NCBI GenBank assembly: GCA_947500555.1 | Contig: CANMSE010000001.1 | Span: 124,001 to 188,000 of the forward strand | Length of the DNA stretch: 64,000 nucleotides | Direction of reading: 5' to 3' | Source: an uncultured Fulvivirga sp. | Lineage (GTDB): Bacteria; Bacteroidota; Bacteroidia; Cytophagales; Cyclobacteriaceae | Part shown: in pieces, positions 17,007 to 26,428 of the stretch | Layout: the number at the start of each line of letters is the position of its first letter | How positions within the stretch are numbered: position 1 is the first letter of the stretch | Program-made: the position numbers and the translations under genes | Notes under the pieces: model-generated | What the model saw: the letters and a program-made list of their open reading frames with translations, nothing else | What the model was told of the DNA's origin: nothing | Database searches by the model: none

Positions 17007-20000
17007 ATGTGGAATATTTGGGTTGACACAGGTGGCACATTTACGGATTGTATGGGAATTGATGATCAAAAGAAGGTTCATCGTTTAAAAATTTTGAGCA
17101 GTTCAGTACTGAGAGGTCAAGTAATTGAGCAATTAGAATCAAAGAAACTAAGAATTAAAGCTAGCTGGGAAATCAGCTCTGTTTTTCTTGATTATGAACT
17201 TAGACTACTCGATAACCCAGAGGTTTACAGAATCACTGACATTTTAGACGATGTAATTACACTTGACAAAGTAGTAATCAGTAAGCGTACTGCAACATTT
17301 GAAATTACCGCAAATGAGCCGGTGCCAATTCTGGCAGCTAGAATTTTAACAAAAACACCAATACATCTAAGATTACCTAAAATCGCCATGCGACTGGGTA
17401 CTACAAAAGGCACTAATGCTCTTCTTGAAAAAAAAGGAGCTGAAGTAGTTTTCATTACTACCAAAGGCTTTAAGGATCTACTCAAAATTGGTAATCAACA
17501 AAGGCCTGATATATTCTCATTAAATATTAATAAACCTAAGCCTCTGTATAAAAGTGTTATCGAAATAGATGAAAGAATAGATTCAGAGGGAAATGTTATA
17601 AAAAGTATAGAATCAGAGCAATTACGAATCGATCTCAAAAAGGTAATTGAAAAAGGTTATTCACCAGCAGTAACCTTCTTGAATAGTTATCAAAATGATG
17701 TCCATGAAAAAAAACTGTCTGAGCTGCTTAGCAAATTAGGAGCTAGACACTCAAGTATTTCGACTGAAATATCTAATGTAATCAAAATAGTACCTAGAGC
17801 TACTACCACAGTAGTCAATGCATATCTCGCCCCCGTTATGACAAAGTATTTGGGAGGTATAGAAAAGTTGTTGCCTGAAAATTCATTAAAGATAATGTCT
17901 AGCTCAGGAGCCATTATAAATTCAAATGAATTCTACCCTAAAGATTGCCTTCTAAGTGGGCCAGCTGGAGGTATAATTGGTGCAGCTAACATTGCTCAAC
18001 AATGTGGAGTAGCAAAATTAGTCAGCTTTGACATGGGCGGCACCAGCACTGACGTTTCCATATATGATGGAAAAATAAGCTACACATATGAAACAGTTGT
18101 GGCAGATGCTACCATCCAAAGCCCGGCCATAGACATAGAAACCATAGCTGCTGGAGGTGGATCTATTTGCACATTATCTAATGACAACCTTGAGGTTGGA
18201 CCTGAAAGTGCAGGTGCTAATCCAGGACCTGCATGTTATGGAAATGGTGGCCCCCTGACTATAACAGATATCAATTTGCTAGCTGGTCGCCTAGTTGCCA
18301 ATTCTTTACCAATCCCTGTTGATATCTTTTCTTCAGAAGAGGTAATTAGACAAATTATCACACAATTAGATGAGACTACTGATAGTGATGAAATAGTAAT
18401 GTCGTTATTGAAGATTGCCAATGAAAAAATGGCTTCAGCAATCAATAAATTGGCTACAAAGAAGGGTGTTGAATTAAAAGAATTAGCTCTTACCACCTTT
18501 GGTGGAGCAGGTGGTCAACATGCTTGTGATATAGCTGAAATTTTAGGGATAAATCAAATCATCATTCCGTACGATGCAGGTATTCTAAGTGCTTATGGCA
18601 TTGGAATGGCTGATTTTGATAAGATTTATTCCAAACTTTTATTAAGACCACTTAAACACCAAAGTTTTCATGAAGATTGGCAAGAATTATTATTCCGGGC
18701 ATTTAATGATTTCAAGATCGCAGATTTTGAAAAAGATCAGGTAAAAATTAAGCATAAATACTATTATGTGAGATTCAAAGGGCAAGACGTATCACTAGAA
18801 ATTGACGGAGTGACCTGTGATGATATTGTGGAAGCTTTTAAAAAAGCATACCAAAACCAATTTGGTCATTGGATCGAAAATAGAGATATAGAGGTTGAAT
18901 CCATAAAACTAGTTAGTGCCATTTTTTCAAATACTGAAGTATTAAAAAAGAATGGTTTAATGGACAATTACCATCCTGAAAAGATCAATTCTCAAGAGAG
19001 TTTAGTTAATGGTAAGCGAATAGAAACTCCGATTTACAAGTGGGAGAAACTCCGTTCCAGGGCTGAAATATCCGGGCCTGCAATTCTAATAAGTGATAAT
19101 TGTACAGTATATATTAAAACTGGATGGGATTTAAGACTAAATGAATCTAATACAGCACTACTCCGAATGGTCAAAGACCAGCTTGATGATAGAAGTATCG
19201 CTTTGAATGAAGCAAATCGTACATTATTTCAAAATAGATTTGAAAACATTGTTGAGCAAATGGGAGCAACACTTGAAAGGACCTCGTTCTCAGTAAATAT
19301 CAAAGAACGCCTTGATTTTTCATGTGCCTTACTAGACAATCAAGGAAGTCTAATAGTTAATGCTCCCCATATTCCTGTTCATCTGGGCAGTTTGGGTCTA
19401 TGTGTTAGAAAAGTAACAGAAAAGTTAAAAATTGATGAGGGCGATATCATCATTACTAATCATCCAGGTTTTGGAGGTTCCCATTTACCTGACGTGACAT
19501 TAATAAGTGGTGTATTTTACCAAGGTCAACTAATAGGCTATGTGGCCAATCGAGCACACCATTCAGAAATTGGAGGAAAAACACCTGGTTCAATGCCAGT
19601 TGATGCTACCAAACTGGAAGAAGAGGGTGTATTAATACCTCCAATGTATCTCTTAAAGAAAGGTAAAAGTCGAATGGGCGAGGTAGAAAAAGTGTTTACC
19701 TCAGCTAAGTATCCTTCTCGCTCCTTAGATGAAAATATGGCAGACATACTAGCCTCTATATCTTCGATAAATTCAGGTATTCAAGGACTCAAAAGCTTAT
19801 GTAAGGCTCATGGCTCGGAAAACGTTTTGCGTAACATGTCGAGCATAAAAAATCATGCTAACAGTATACTTCTCCAAAAATTGGGTAGTATGTCACCAGG
19901 CTTATTCTGTGCCAGTGAAAAGTTAGATGATGGTAGCCTATTGGAAGTTTCTATTGAAGTAAAATCAGATCATTTAAGTTTCGATTTCTCAGGAAGCTCT

Positions 20001-20735
20001 CAAATACATCCAAACAATCTCAATGCAACAGATGCCATCGTGCAAAGTGTTGTTTTATATGTCTTAAGGTTATTAGTTGGTGAAGACATTCCTTTGAATG
20101 AAGGTTTATTGCTATCTGTGAGCATACATTTACCAGAAGGAATGTTAAATCCTGATTTTAGCCAGCCATATCCACCGGCCATTGTTGGTGGAAATACTGA
20201 GGTCAGTCAAAGACTGACTGACACAATTCTAAAGGCTTTAGAACTTAGTGCTTGCAGCCAAGGTACCATGAATAACCTACTATTTGGTGATGATAAATTT
20301 GGGTACTATGAAACCATTGGTGGAGGTACAGGAGCAGGTATTAATTTTCATGGTCATGATGCCATTCACCAACATATGACTAACACAAAAATTACCGATC
20401 CTGAAATATTAGAATTACGTTATCCAGTGACACTTAGAAGATTTTCTGTTAGAGCTAACTCCGGGGGCAAAGGATTTTATAATGGAGGGGACGGAATCAT
20501 TAGAGAATTTTGTTTTAAGAGAAAGTTGACAGTTACACTACTAACTCAACATAGAAAAATTGCTCCTTATGGTCTAAAAGGTGGTGAAGAAGCTAAGAAA
20601 GGAGTCCAATATATCACTAAGAAAGATGGTCTTAAATTAGCACTAAATAGTTGTGATCAAGTCCAAGTGAATCATGGAGATATATTGACCATTGAAACTC
20701 CGGGAGGTGGAGGGTATGGTTCAGCAGATGAGTGA
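17007..20735 (+). CDS. 5-oxoprolinase (ATP-hydrolysing), HyuA-HyuB fusion
   Basis: A 1242-residue single polypeptide, close to the length of eukaryotic 5-oxoprolinase. It opens 5-oxo-L-proline to glutamate with ATP. The N-terminal HyuA part carries the acetate-kinase-like phosphate loop DTGGTFTD (residues 7-14), TTKGTNALLE near 133 and the second nucleotide motif DMGGTSTDVS near 342. AAGGGS near 379 follows. HyuB occupies about 725-1240 with ITNHPGFGGSHLPDV, the histidine-rich NRAHHSEIGG and a C-terminal ETPGGGGYG. A pyroglutamate role fits, but HyuA/HyuB fusions also include acetone carboxylase and hydantoinase relatives, so the substrate is not proven. Start at ATG 17007; its 3' end overlaps the convergent ldcA-like gene. 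Confidence 0.87.
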   Translation: MWNIWVDTGGTFTDCMGIDDQKKVHRLKILSSSVLRGQVIEQLESKKLRIKASWEISSVFLDYELRLLDNPEVYRITDILDDVITLDKVVISKRTATFEITANEPVPILAARILTKTPIHLRLPKIAMRLGTTKGTNALLEKKGAEVVFITTKGFKDLLKIGNQQRPDIFSLNINKPKPLYKSVIEIDERIDSEGNVIKSIESEQLRIDLKKVIEKGYSPAVTFLNSYQNDVHEKKLSELLSKLGARHSSISTEISNVIKIVPRATTTVVNAYLAPVMTKYLGGIEKLLPENSLKIMSSSGAIINSNEFYPKDCLLSGPAGGIIGAANIAQQCGVAKLVSFDMGGTSTDVSIYDGKISYTYETVVADATIQSPAIDIETIAAGGGSICTLSNDNLEVGPESAGANPGPACYGNGGPLTITDINLLAGRLVANSLPIPVDIFSSEEVIRQIITQLDETTDSDEIVMSLLKIANEKMASAINKLATKKGVELKELALTTFGGAGGQHACDIAEILGINQIIIPYDAGILSAYGIGMADFDKIYSKLLLRPLKHQSFHEDWQELLFRAFNDFKIADFEKDQVKIKHKYYYVRFKGQDVSLEIDGVTCDDIVEAFKKAYQNQFGHWIENRDIEVESIKLVSAIFSNTEVLKKNGLMDNYHPEKINSQESLVNGKRIETPIYKWEKLRSRAEISGPAILISDNCTVYIKTGWDLRLNESNTALLRMVKDQLDDRSIALNEANRTLFQNRFENIVEQMGATLERTSFSVNIKERLDFSCALLDNQGSLIVNAPHIPVHLGSLGLCVRKVTEKLKIDEGDIIITNHPGFGGSHLPDVTLISGVFYQGQLIGYVANRAHHSEIGGKTPGSMPVDATKLEEEGVLIPPMYLLKKGKSRMGEVEKVFTSAKYPSRSLDENMADILASISSINSGIQGLKSLCKAHGSENVLRNMSSIKNHANSILLQKLGSMSPGLFCASEKLDDGSLLEVSIEVKSDHLSFDFSGSSQIHPNNLNATDAIVQSVVLYVLRLLVGEDIPLNEGLLLSVSIHLPEGMLNPDFSQPYPPAIVGGNTEVSQRLTDTILKALELSACSQGTMNNLLFGDDKFGYYETIGGGTGAGINFHGHDAIHQHMTNTKITDPEILELRYPVTLRRFSVRANSGGKGFYNGGDGIIREFCFKRKLTVTLLTQHRKIAPYGLKGGEEAKKGVQYITKKDGLKLALNSCDQVQVNHGDILTIETPGGGGYGSADE

Positions 20736-21617
20736 AACCTTGTCTTTAGAAACATTCAAAGAAACCTCTCGACCACATGGGATGGCTAGGTTCAAAGACT
20801 CGTGACCAACAGGAAAATTAAAGCATATTGGAACATCTAAACTCTGACAGTGAGATAAAATAATCTCTTTTAGGTTTTGTCCAAACAGAATTCGAGTATC
20901 CTTTAGTTCTGTGAAATTACCAATTATTAAACCTTTTATCTTATTCAGTTTACCAGCTCTTTTCAGGTGATTAATCATGCGATCAACTTTGTACAAATAC
21001 TCATCAATTTCTTCAATAAACAAGATTTTGCCATTTGAGTCAATTTCAGTTTTTGTACCCAAGCTGTCAATTAGAAGAGATAGATTCCCACCAATAATCT
21101 GAGCTTTCACTGACCCCTCTTTGTTGGATGAGTTTCCATGAATCTCATAGCTTATCTTTTCTTCAAAAAGTAATTGCCATAAACTTTCCAAGGATTCCTC
21201 AACACCCATATATTCATATTGAACTGGCATTAGCCCATGAATACTTTCAATACCCAAATGATTTAACTGCAAATGGAGAGCAGTAATATCACTAAAACCA
21301 ATAATCCATTTTGGATTATTCTTTAGCTCATTCAAGTTCAATTGATCAAGTATTCGTGACATACCATAGCCACCACGAGCGCAAAAGATAGCTCTGATCT
21401 TGGGATTATCGATCATTTCCTGAAGATCACTCAACCTCTCCTCATCGCTTCCAGCGAAATAACCATAAGTATTGAAAAGTTTTGATCCGAGTATTACTTC
21501 CAAACCCTTAGATTTAAAAATCTCCTTAGCAGCATCTAATTGCTTTTCAACAATCATTCGCGAAGGTGCTATCAGCGCTATCTTATCTCCTTTTTTAAGT
21601 TTGGTTGGTCTAATCAT
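20721..21617 (-). CDS. ldcA: S66 LD-carboxypeptidase
   Basis: 298 residues from the ATG at 21617; a TTG five codons upstream would add MLFGF and is implausible because a terminator hairpin lies just above it. The family hydrolyses the L-Lys (or mDAP)-D-Ala bond of tetrapeptides released from murein, a recycling step. The expected Ser-Glu-His triad is visible: S109 in IGFSDITALH, Glu in FIEEIDEY near 200, and His in PVGHESLN near 272. The GGYG segment near 83 is also typical. It lies behind the ompH operon terminator, so it needs read-through or a promoter inside a 13-base space. The 3' end overlaps 5-oxoprolinase by 15 bases. Confidence 0.9.
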   Translation of the reverse strand: MIRPTKLKKGDKIALIAPSRMIVEKQLDAAKEIFKSKGLEVILGSKLFNTYGYFAGSDEERLSDLQEMIDNPKIRAIFCARGGYGMSRILDQLNLNELKNNPKWIIGFSDITALHLQLNHLGIESIHGLMPVQYEYMGVEESLESLWQLLFEEKISYEIHGNSSNKEGSVKAQIIGGNLSLLIDSLGTKTEIDSNGKILFIEEIDEYLYKVDRMINHLKRAGKLNKIKGLIIGNFTELKDTRILFGQNLKEIILSHCQSLDVPICFNFPVGHESLNLAIPCGREVSLNVSKDKVSLIC

Positions 21618-21630
21618 AAATCCAAATAAC

Positions 21631-21659
21631 AAAAAAGGCTTCCAATACTGGAAGCCTTT
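21631..21659 (-). terminator. Rho-independent terminator after the second ompH
   Basis: An 11-bp perfect stem (21634-21644 with 21649-21659) with loop ATAC. On the minus strand it is followed by six T (21636-21631). It starts 24 bases after the ompH stop at 21684 and ends only 13 bases before the ldcA start at 21617. Confidence 0.85.
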
Positions 21660-21683
21660 ACTTATTAATTTATTTCTTATCTC

Positions 21684-22217
21684 TTATTGCGCACTTGGCG
21701 TAATACCCATCTTCTTCAAAACCACATCAGAAACGTCAAATTTTTCATCTGCATACAGAACAACATCAATTCCTCCAACTTGGCCGTTCAAAATATGAGA
21801 GTAACCATTTTCTTTGGCTACAGCTTCAATATTTGATCCAATTTTTGCATAAAGAGGCTCCATTAAAGTTCCCGTTTTCTTCTGCATAGAAGTCTGTGCA
21901 TCTTGCTGAAATTTTTGAATTCGCTGCTCCAATTGAGCTAACTCAGTCTCTTTTTCAGTTCTTACAGCATCCACCATATTTGCAGCCCCCTGCTGGTAAG
22001 CCTGCAATTTTTGCTGATACTCTTGATATTTAGCTTGCAATTGATTCTGTAGCTGGGTATTATGAGCCTGCAACTCTGATTCCACTTGCTTAGATTCTGG
22101 CATCTGACTCAAAATATAATCTACATCTGCATAGCCAATTTTTGTGGCTGTTTGTGCGTTTGCCGCACCAGCGAAAAATAATATAGCTGAAGCTATAATT
22201 AATAATCTGTTTTTCAT
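21684..22217 (-). CDS. OmpH/Skp-like periplasmic chaperone, second copy
   Basis: 177 residues with a signal peptide (cleavage near NAQT, about 21-22), then the Skp/OmpH pattern: KIGYADVDYILSQMPE at the start of the mature chain and a long helical, Gln-rich tentacle region (about 45-125, AQTQ-type heptads with QNQLQAKYQEYQQ). Skp-like chaperones hold unfolded outer-membrane proteins in the periplasm. It is the last gene of the yqeY-to-ompH series and is directly followed by a terminator. It is paralogous to the OmpH gene just upstream. Confidence 0.9.
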   Translation of the reverse strand: MKNRLLIIASAILFFAGAANAQTATKIGYADVDYILSQMPESKQVESELQAHNTQLQNQLQAKYQEYQQKLQAYQQGAANMVDAVRTEKETELAQLEQRIQKFQQDAQTSMQKKTGTLMEPLYAKIGSNIEAVAKENGYSHILNGQVGGIDVVLYADEKFDVSDVVLKKMGITPSAQ

Positions 22218-22243
22218 CTTTCTATTTGTTACGCTATTATTTA

Positions 22244-22774
22244 CTATTTTATTATATCATTCGGGTCTCCTAAACCCAAGGCTTCCAAAACATAATCAGT
22301 ATAGTCATGTCTAGGATCAGTATATATCATTACCAGATCACCTGCCTTATCAAACATGATTGCCAATCTCTGCTCTTTACAAACCTTTTCAACTGCATCA
22401 AAAACTTGATCCTGAACAGGTTTGATCAGCTCCTTCTTTTTCAGAAAAAAAAGCCCTTCAAAACCAAATATCTTCTTCTGATAATCTTTCAGTTCAGTTT
22501 CCTTACTCGCGATTTCGTTTAATCGCTCGTTTTTCATATCGGCAGTCAAAAGTACTTCTTCTGCTTGAAGTTCATCATACATTGACTCTATATTTCTAGA
22601 CATCTCATTGATTTCCTCTTGCCATCCGGCTGATAACTTATCAATTTCAGTCTGAGCTTCTTTGTATTCAGACATTTTACTCAATACATAATCAGTATCT
22701 ACATAACCGAATTTCTGCCCATGTACCAGACTAAACGAAAATAGTGCCAAAAAAAAGAAAAGTGTCTTTTTCAT
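22244..22774 (-). CDS. OmpH/Skp-like periplasmic chaperone, first copy
   Basis: 176 residues from the ATG at 22774; the open frame reaches back to 22855 but that stretch lies inside bamA, so the ATG with its signal peptide (cleavage near VHGQK) is the start. The mature chain opens KFGYVDTDYVLSKMSEY and then runs through a long helical region to a C-terminal sheet (YTDYVLEALGLGDPN). Skp-like chaperones keep unfolded barrel proteins soluble for BamA. The gene starts one base after the bamA stop, so coupling is likely. The next gene is a paralogue 26 bases downstream. Confidence 0.9.
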   Translation of the reverse strand: MKKTLFFFLALFSFSLVHGQKFGYVDTDYVLSKMSEYKEAQTEIDKLSAGWQEEINEMSRNIESMYDELQAEEVLLTADMKNERLNEIASKETELKDYQKKIFGFEGLFFLKKKELIKPVQDQVFDAVEKVCKEQRLAIMFDKAGDLVMIYTDPRHDYTDYVLEALGLGDPNDIIK

Positions 22775-22775
22775 G

Positions 22776-25622
22776 TTATCGAATCTGCTGACCAATTGTA
22801 AAATGGAATTGTGCTCCGCTCTGCTCGTTTGTACCTGGTAAAGTGTCGAATCCATATCCCCAATTCAGACCTATTAGACCAAAAGCCGGCATAAATATTC
22901 TAGCTCCAAATCCTGCAGATCGGTAAACATCGAATGGATTAAACTCATCAAAAGTTCCCCAGTTATTACCGCCTTCTGCGAAAACAAAGCCATATATAGT
23001 AGCAGTCTGACCCGTGGTCACAGGATATCTTAGTTCTGCTACGTATTTGTTATAAACCACTCCCCCTCGAAGCTGATTAGAAGTAACAAGAGTGGCTCCT
23101 CCCGCATAATTCGGAGGTGTTATTCTATTATTCTCGTAGCCCCTCAGTCCAATAACTTCCGTTCCTAAAAGGAAGTTTTGGCCAGCTAAACCATCACCAC
23201 CCATGGTAAATCTTTCAAATGGACCGACACCAAGGTTATCAGAATATGAACCTATAAATCCAAAGTGTGCTCGAGTTTCCAGCACAAGTTTCCCCACTAT
23301 TTTAGTATAATAGCTGGCATCAAACATCCATTTGTGGTATTCCAGCAGTCTATAACGTTCAGAATTTTCTCTATCAATAGTCTCAGCCCTCACTCTATCC
23401 TCAAAATCATCTGGACTACGTTCACTCAATAGTGGTTGTGGTATACCCGCAACAAAAAATTTATTATCAATGTATGCTCTGACATCTTCAATATCATTAG
23501 CATCTAGCTCCCAGAAATTTTCGCTCCTAAATGCTGACCATGGAGGAGTCATAGCCAGACTCAGCGAAATAGAGGCTCCGCTTGTCGGATACATTGGATT
23601 ATCTATACTATTCCTAGATAAAGTGGAATTTAAAACGATGCTATTTGCATTACCATTAGCAAAACCAAGTCCACCTCCTAGATAATTTTCCAAAGTGTAA
23701 ACGAGGTATGAAACTGAATTTGTCAGTGTAAAATAGTTATCTGGCCATTCTAATCTTCGGCCAAGTCCTACAGTAATATTATTAACTTTCAAGGAAGCAT
23801 CGAAATCATTAAAAGATGGAAATGTCTCATTGATTCCATCACCATCAACATCTGTTCCAAACCTTGCTCTTTGTACAGAGTGGCTATAGCTTAAAGTAAA
23901 AGAATTAGGCTTTTTCCCTCCCAGCCATGGTTCAGTAAACGAGGCAGAATAACTCTGAAATTGCCTTCCGTTAGCCTGAGCTCTTATGGATAACCTTTGA
24001 CCATCACCTACCGGTATTGGAGTAAATTTACCCTTAAGCATATTTCTTAATGAGAAATTATTCAAACTCAAACCTAGTGTACCCACAAAACCAAAGGCTC
24101 CTCCCCAACCACCAGACAGTTCTATCTGATCATTTGATCTTTCAACAAGCTCCCATTCAATATCAACTGTGCCGTCAGCTGGATTTGGCATTGGAGTCGG
24201 TGTAATTTGTTCAGGATCAAAATAACCCAATTGAGAAAGCCGCTGTTGTGTTTGAATAATATCCGATCTACTAAACTTCTCCCCAGGAATAGTTCTCAAT
24301 TCTCTCCTGACCACATGATCTCTTGTTCTTTCATTACCAGAGATTATTACGTTCCTAATAGTTGCTTGTTCACCTTCGTAGATACGCATGTCAATATCGA
24401 TAGAGTCACCCTCAACAGCCACTTCGACAGGATTAACTCTAAAAAATAAATATCCATCATCCATGTAAAGCCCACTAATATCTGGGCCTTTCGGGTTAAA
24501 TGATAACTTCTGATCTATCAGCTCTCGATTATATACATCTCCTTTTTCAATGGCTAATATTTTATCCAAGATTTCATCATTATGAATATAGTTTCCTGTC
24601 CATTCAATACTTCTGAAATAATATTTCCTCCCTTCATCAACTTTTAGGCTGATGTCAATAAATCGTTCATTAAAATCATAAATTGTATCAGATACGACTT
24701 CTGCATCCCTAAAACCTTTTGAGTTATAAAATGATACTAAAGCTAATTTGTCGGTTTCATAGTCAGACTTTACAAATTTTGATGACTTGAAGAAGTTGAG
24801 TTTGACGTTATCATTCAAAAACTCTTTCATTTCTTTACCACTTACGACATAAGTCGAGTCAAAAAATTCAACAACTTTTTTGGGCTTGAGCCCGAAAACA
24901 ATTTCTGCCGCTCTTCTAAATAATGAGATTCTTATATTCTCATTAGTCGATTTCATTTTAGACTTTAGCTTATTATCCTTAATATTTTCATTGCCAACTA
25001 TATGAATTTTATTGATTTTCACCTTTGCCTTAGGGTCGACCTTAATTTTAAGTTTAACCCCATCCGTATTTAGAGTGTCTTCCAGCTTGATTACTTTGAC
25101 ATCTGCGTTTAAAAAACCCTTATTGACATAATGTTTTTTAACGGTCACTTCGGTGTTTCGAATGATTGCATCAGTAAGTATTCTCCCTCTAATTAGATTT
25201 AGGTCTTCTCTTATTTGAGATTCACGCCCTTTTTTGACACCCTCGAATGTAAAGCCCGTTAACCTAGGCCGCTCGGCTAATTCTATATTCAAATAAACTT
25301 TATCACCTTCAATTTTATCTATAGAAATGGATACATCACCAACCAACCCATGTTTCCAAAGCTTCTTAATAGCACCACTAATCTCATCACCAGGCACACT
25401 CACTTCATCACCTACTTTCAAGCCAGTCAAGGAAACGAGGGCATTTTGATCTAAGACTTTTAGTCCTGTAACCTTTATTTCAGCAATAGTATATTTCTGA
25501 GGGTTAGAATAATTTAACTGACTATCATCATTTCGAGTTGGAGTAGCATTTCGTCTTCTGAACTGGCCAGACGCATCCAATACCAAAATGAAAAAAAATA
25601 GGAAACAGAATATTTTCTTCAT
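22776..25622 (-). CDS. bamA: Outer membrane protein assembly factor BamA
   Basis: 948 residues from the ATG at 25622 (a GTG one codon upstream overlaps the uppS stop). After the signal peptide come five POTRA-type repeats (about 45-450), including IAEIKVTGLKVLDQNAL and IRNVIISGNERTRDHVVRRELR, then a 16-strand barrel domain from about 500 with GLSLNNFSLRN near its start. The chain is longer than E. coli BamA (810), as is common in Bacteroidota. It inserts and folds outer-membrane barrel proteins. It is three bases downstream of the uppS stop and one base upstream of ompH, so it belongs to this envelope operon. Confidence 0.95.
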   Translation of the reverse strand: MKKIFCFLFFFILVLDASGQFRRRNATPTRNDDSQLNYSNPQKYTIAEIKVTGLKVLDQNALVSLTGLKVGDEVSVPGDEISGAIKKLWKHGLVGDVSISIDKIEGDKVYLNIELAERPRLTGFTFEGVKKGRESQIREDLNLIRGRILTDAIIRNTEVTVKKHYVNKGFLNADVKVIKLEDTLNTDGVKLKIKVDPKAKVKINKIHIVGNENIKDNKLKSKMKSTNENIRISLFRRAAEIVFGLKPKKVVEFFDSTYVVSGKEMKEFLNDNVKLNFFKSSKFVKSDYETDKLALVSFYNSKGFRDAEVVSDTIYDFNERFIDISLKVDEGRKYYFRSIEWTGNYIHNDEILDKILAIEKGDVYNRELIDQKLSFNPKGPDISGLYMDDGYLFFRVNPVEVAVEGDSIDIDMRIYEGEQATIRNVIISGNERTRDHVVRRELRTIPGEKFSRSDIIQTQQRLSQLGYFDPEQITPTPMPNPADGTVDIEWELVERSNDQIELSGGWGGAFGFVGTLGLSLNNFSLRNMLKGKFTPIPVGDGQRLSIRAQANGRQFQSYSASFTEPWLGGKKPNSFTLSYSHSVQRARFGTDVDGDGINETFPSFNDFDASLKVNNITVGLGRRLEWPDNYFTLTNSVSYLVYTLENYLGGGLGFANGNANSIVLNSTLSRNSIDNPMYPTSGASISLSLAMTPPWSAFRSENFWELDANDIEDVRAYIDNKFFVAGIPQPLLSERSPDDFEDRVRAETIDRENSERYRLLEYHKWMFDASYYTKIVGKLVLETRAHFGFIGSYSDNLGVGPFERFTMGGDGLAGQNFLLGTEVIGLRGYENNRITPPNYAGGATLVTSNQLRGGVVYNKYVAELRYPVTTGQTATIYGFVFAEGGNNWGTFDEFNPFDVYRSAGFGARIFMPAFGLIGLNWGYGFDTLPGTNEQSGAQFHFTIGQQIR

Positions 25623-25624
25623 CA

Positions 25625-26365
25625 CTAATTCACTTGTTCACTTATTCGACCAAACCTTCTTTCTCGACTTTGGTATGCAAGAATAGCTTCTTGTAAATCC
25701 TCTCTCCTAAAATCAGGCCAAAGCTTCTGTGTTATATAAATTTCGGTGTATGCCAACTGCCAAAGCAAAAAGTTACTGATACGCATTTCACCACTTGTTC
25801 TTATCAAAAGTTCTGGATCCGGAATAGCACTCGACACTAGATGGGAACGAAAAATTTCATTATCTATTTCATCAATACTCAACTCGCCTTGAGCAACAGT
25901 TTTAGCGACACTTTTTACTGCTTCAATAATTTCCCATCGCCCACTATAGCTTAAGGCAAGCGTTAATGTTAAACCTGAATTTTGCTTAGTTTGATTCATC
26001 GCCTCCTCCAGTTCACCTTGACAGTTACTCGGTAGTGCTGATAAATCTCCAATGGCCTGAAGTTTAACATTATTTTTTTGCAAAGTATTTATTTCATTTT
26101 TAATGGTATAAACCAATAATTGCATTAATCCATTAACTTCTTTTTGCGGTCTAGACCAATTCTCAGTAGAAAAGGCATATAAAGTCAGGTACTTTACTCC
26201 TAATTCAGCGCAACCTTCAGTTACCTCTCTAACCGCCTTAATGGCATTTTTATGACCAAAAATCCTTGAAGCTCCTTTCCCTTTCGCCCATCTTCCATTT
26301 CCATCCATTATTACGGCAATGTGGCTTGGCAGGTTTTCTATTTCAATATTTGATTTAAAGTCCAT
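25625..26365 (-). CDS. uppS: Isoprenyl (undecaprenyl) diphosphate synthase
   Basis: 246 residues of the cis-prenyltransferase family, which extends farnesyl diphosphate to the lipid carrier used in murein and O-antigen synthesis. The catalytic aspartate D21 lies in VIMDGNGRWAKGKG; the substrate-binding TLYAFSTENWSRP segment follows near 80 and RTSGEMRISNFLLWQ near 190 is the C-terminal signature. The stop is three bases before the bamA ATG. A -7-like TAACTTTG is present on the minus strand at 26383-26376, so uppS may start its own transcript within the longer series. Confidence 0.96.
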   Translation of the reverse strand: MDFKSNIEIENLPSHIAVIMDGNGRWAKGKGASRIFGHKNAIKAVREVTEGCAELGVKYLTLYAFSTENWSRPQKEVNGLMQLLVYTIKNEINTLQKNNVKLQAIGDLSALPSNCQGELEEAMNQTKQNSGLTLTLALSYSGRWEIIEAVKSVAKTVAQGELSIDEIDNEIFRSHLVSSAIPDPELLIRTSGEMRISNFLLWQLAYTEIYITQKLWPDFRREDLQEAILAYQSRERRFGRISEQVN

Positions 26366-26375
26366 TATAGAGGCG

Positions 26376-26383
26376 CAAAGTTA
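26376..26383 (-). promoter_or_regulatory. TAnnTTTG -7-like element for uppS
   Basis: Minus-strand TAACTTTG (plus CAAAGTTA) lies 10 bases upstream of the uppS ATG. It suggests an internal promoter for uppS-bamA-ompH, separated from the DUF6089 genes by a weak hairpin. Confidence 0.45.
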
Positions 26384-26404
26384 CCTTTTTTGCTCATAAA
26401 TAAG

Positions 26405-26428
26405 TAAAAGGCAGGTAGATTTCTACCT
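26405..26428 (-). terminator. Weak hairpin between DUF6089 and uppS, possible attenuator
   Basis: An AGGTAGA/TCTACCT stem overlaps the DUF6089 stop and is followed on the minus strand by TGCC and a run of four T. The loop is only two bases if fully paired and the T-run is short, so this is at best a leaky terminator. Confidence 0.3.

Noticed and set aside
17007..20735. Two separate hydantoinase genes (hyuA and hyuB).
   Set aside because: One uninterrupted frame covers both halves with no internal stop; it is a fusion.
22775..22855. An N-terminal extension of the first ompH gene.
   Set aside because: It lies within bamA and would bury the signal peptide; the ATG at 22774 is better.
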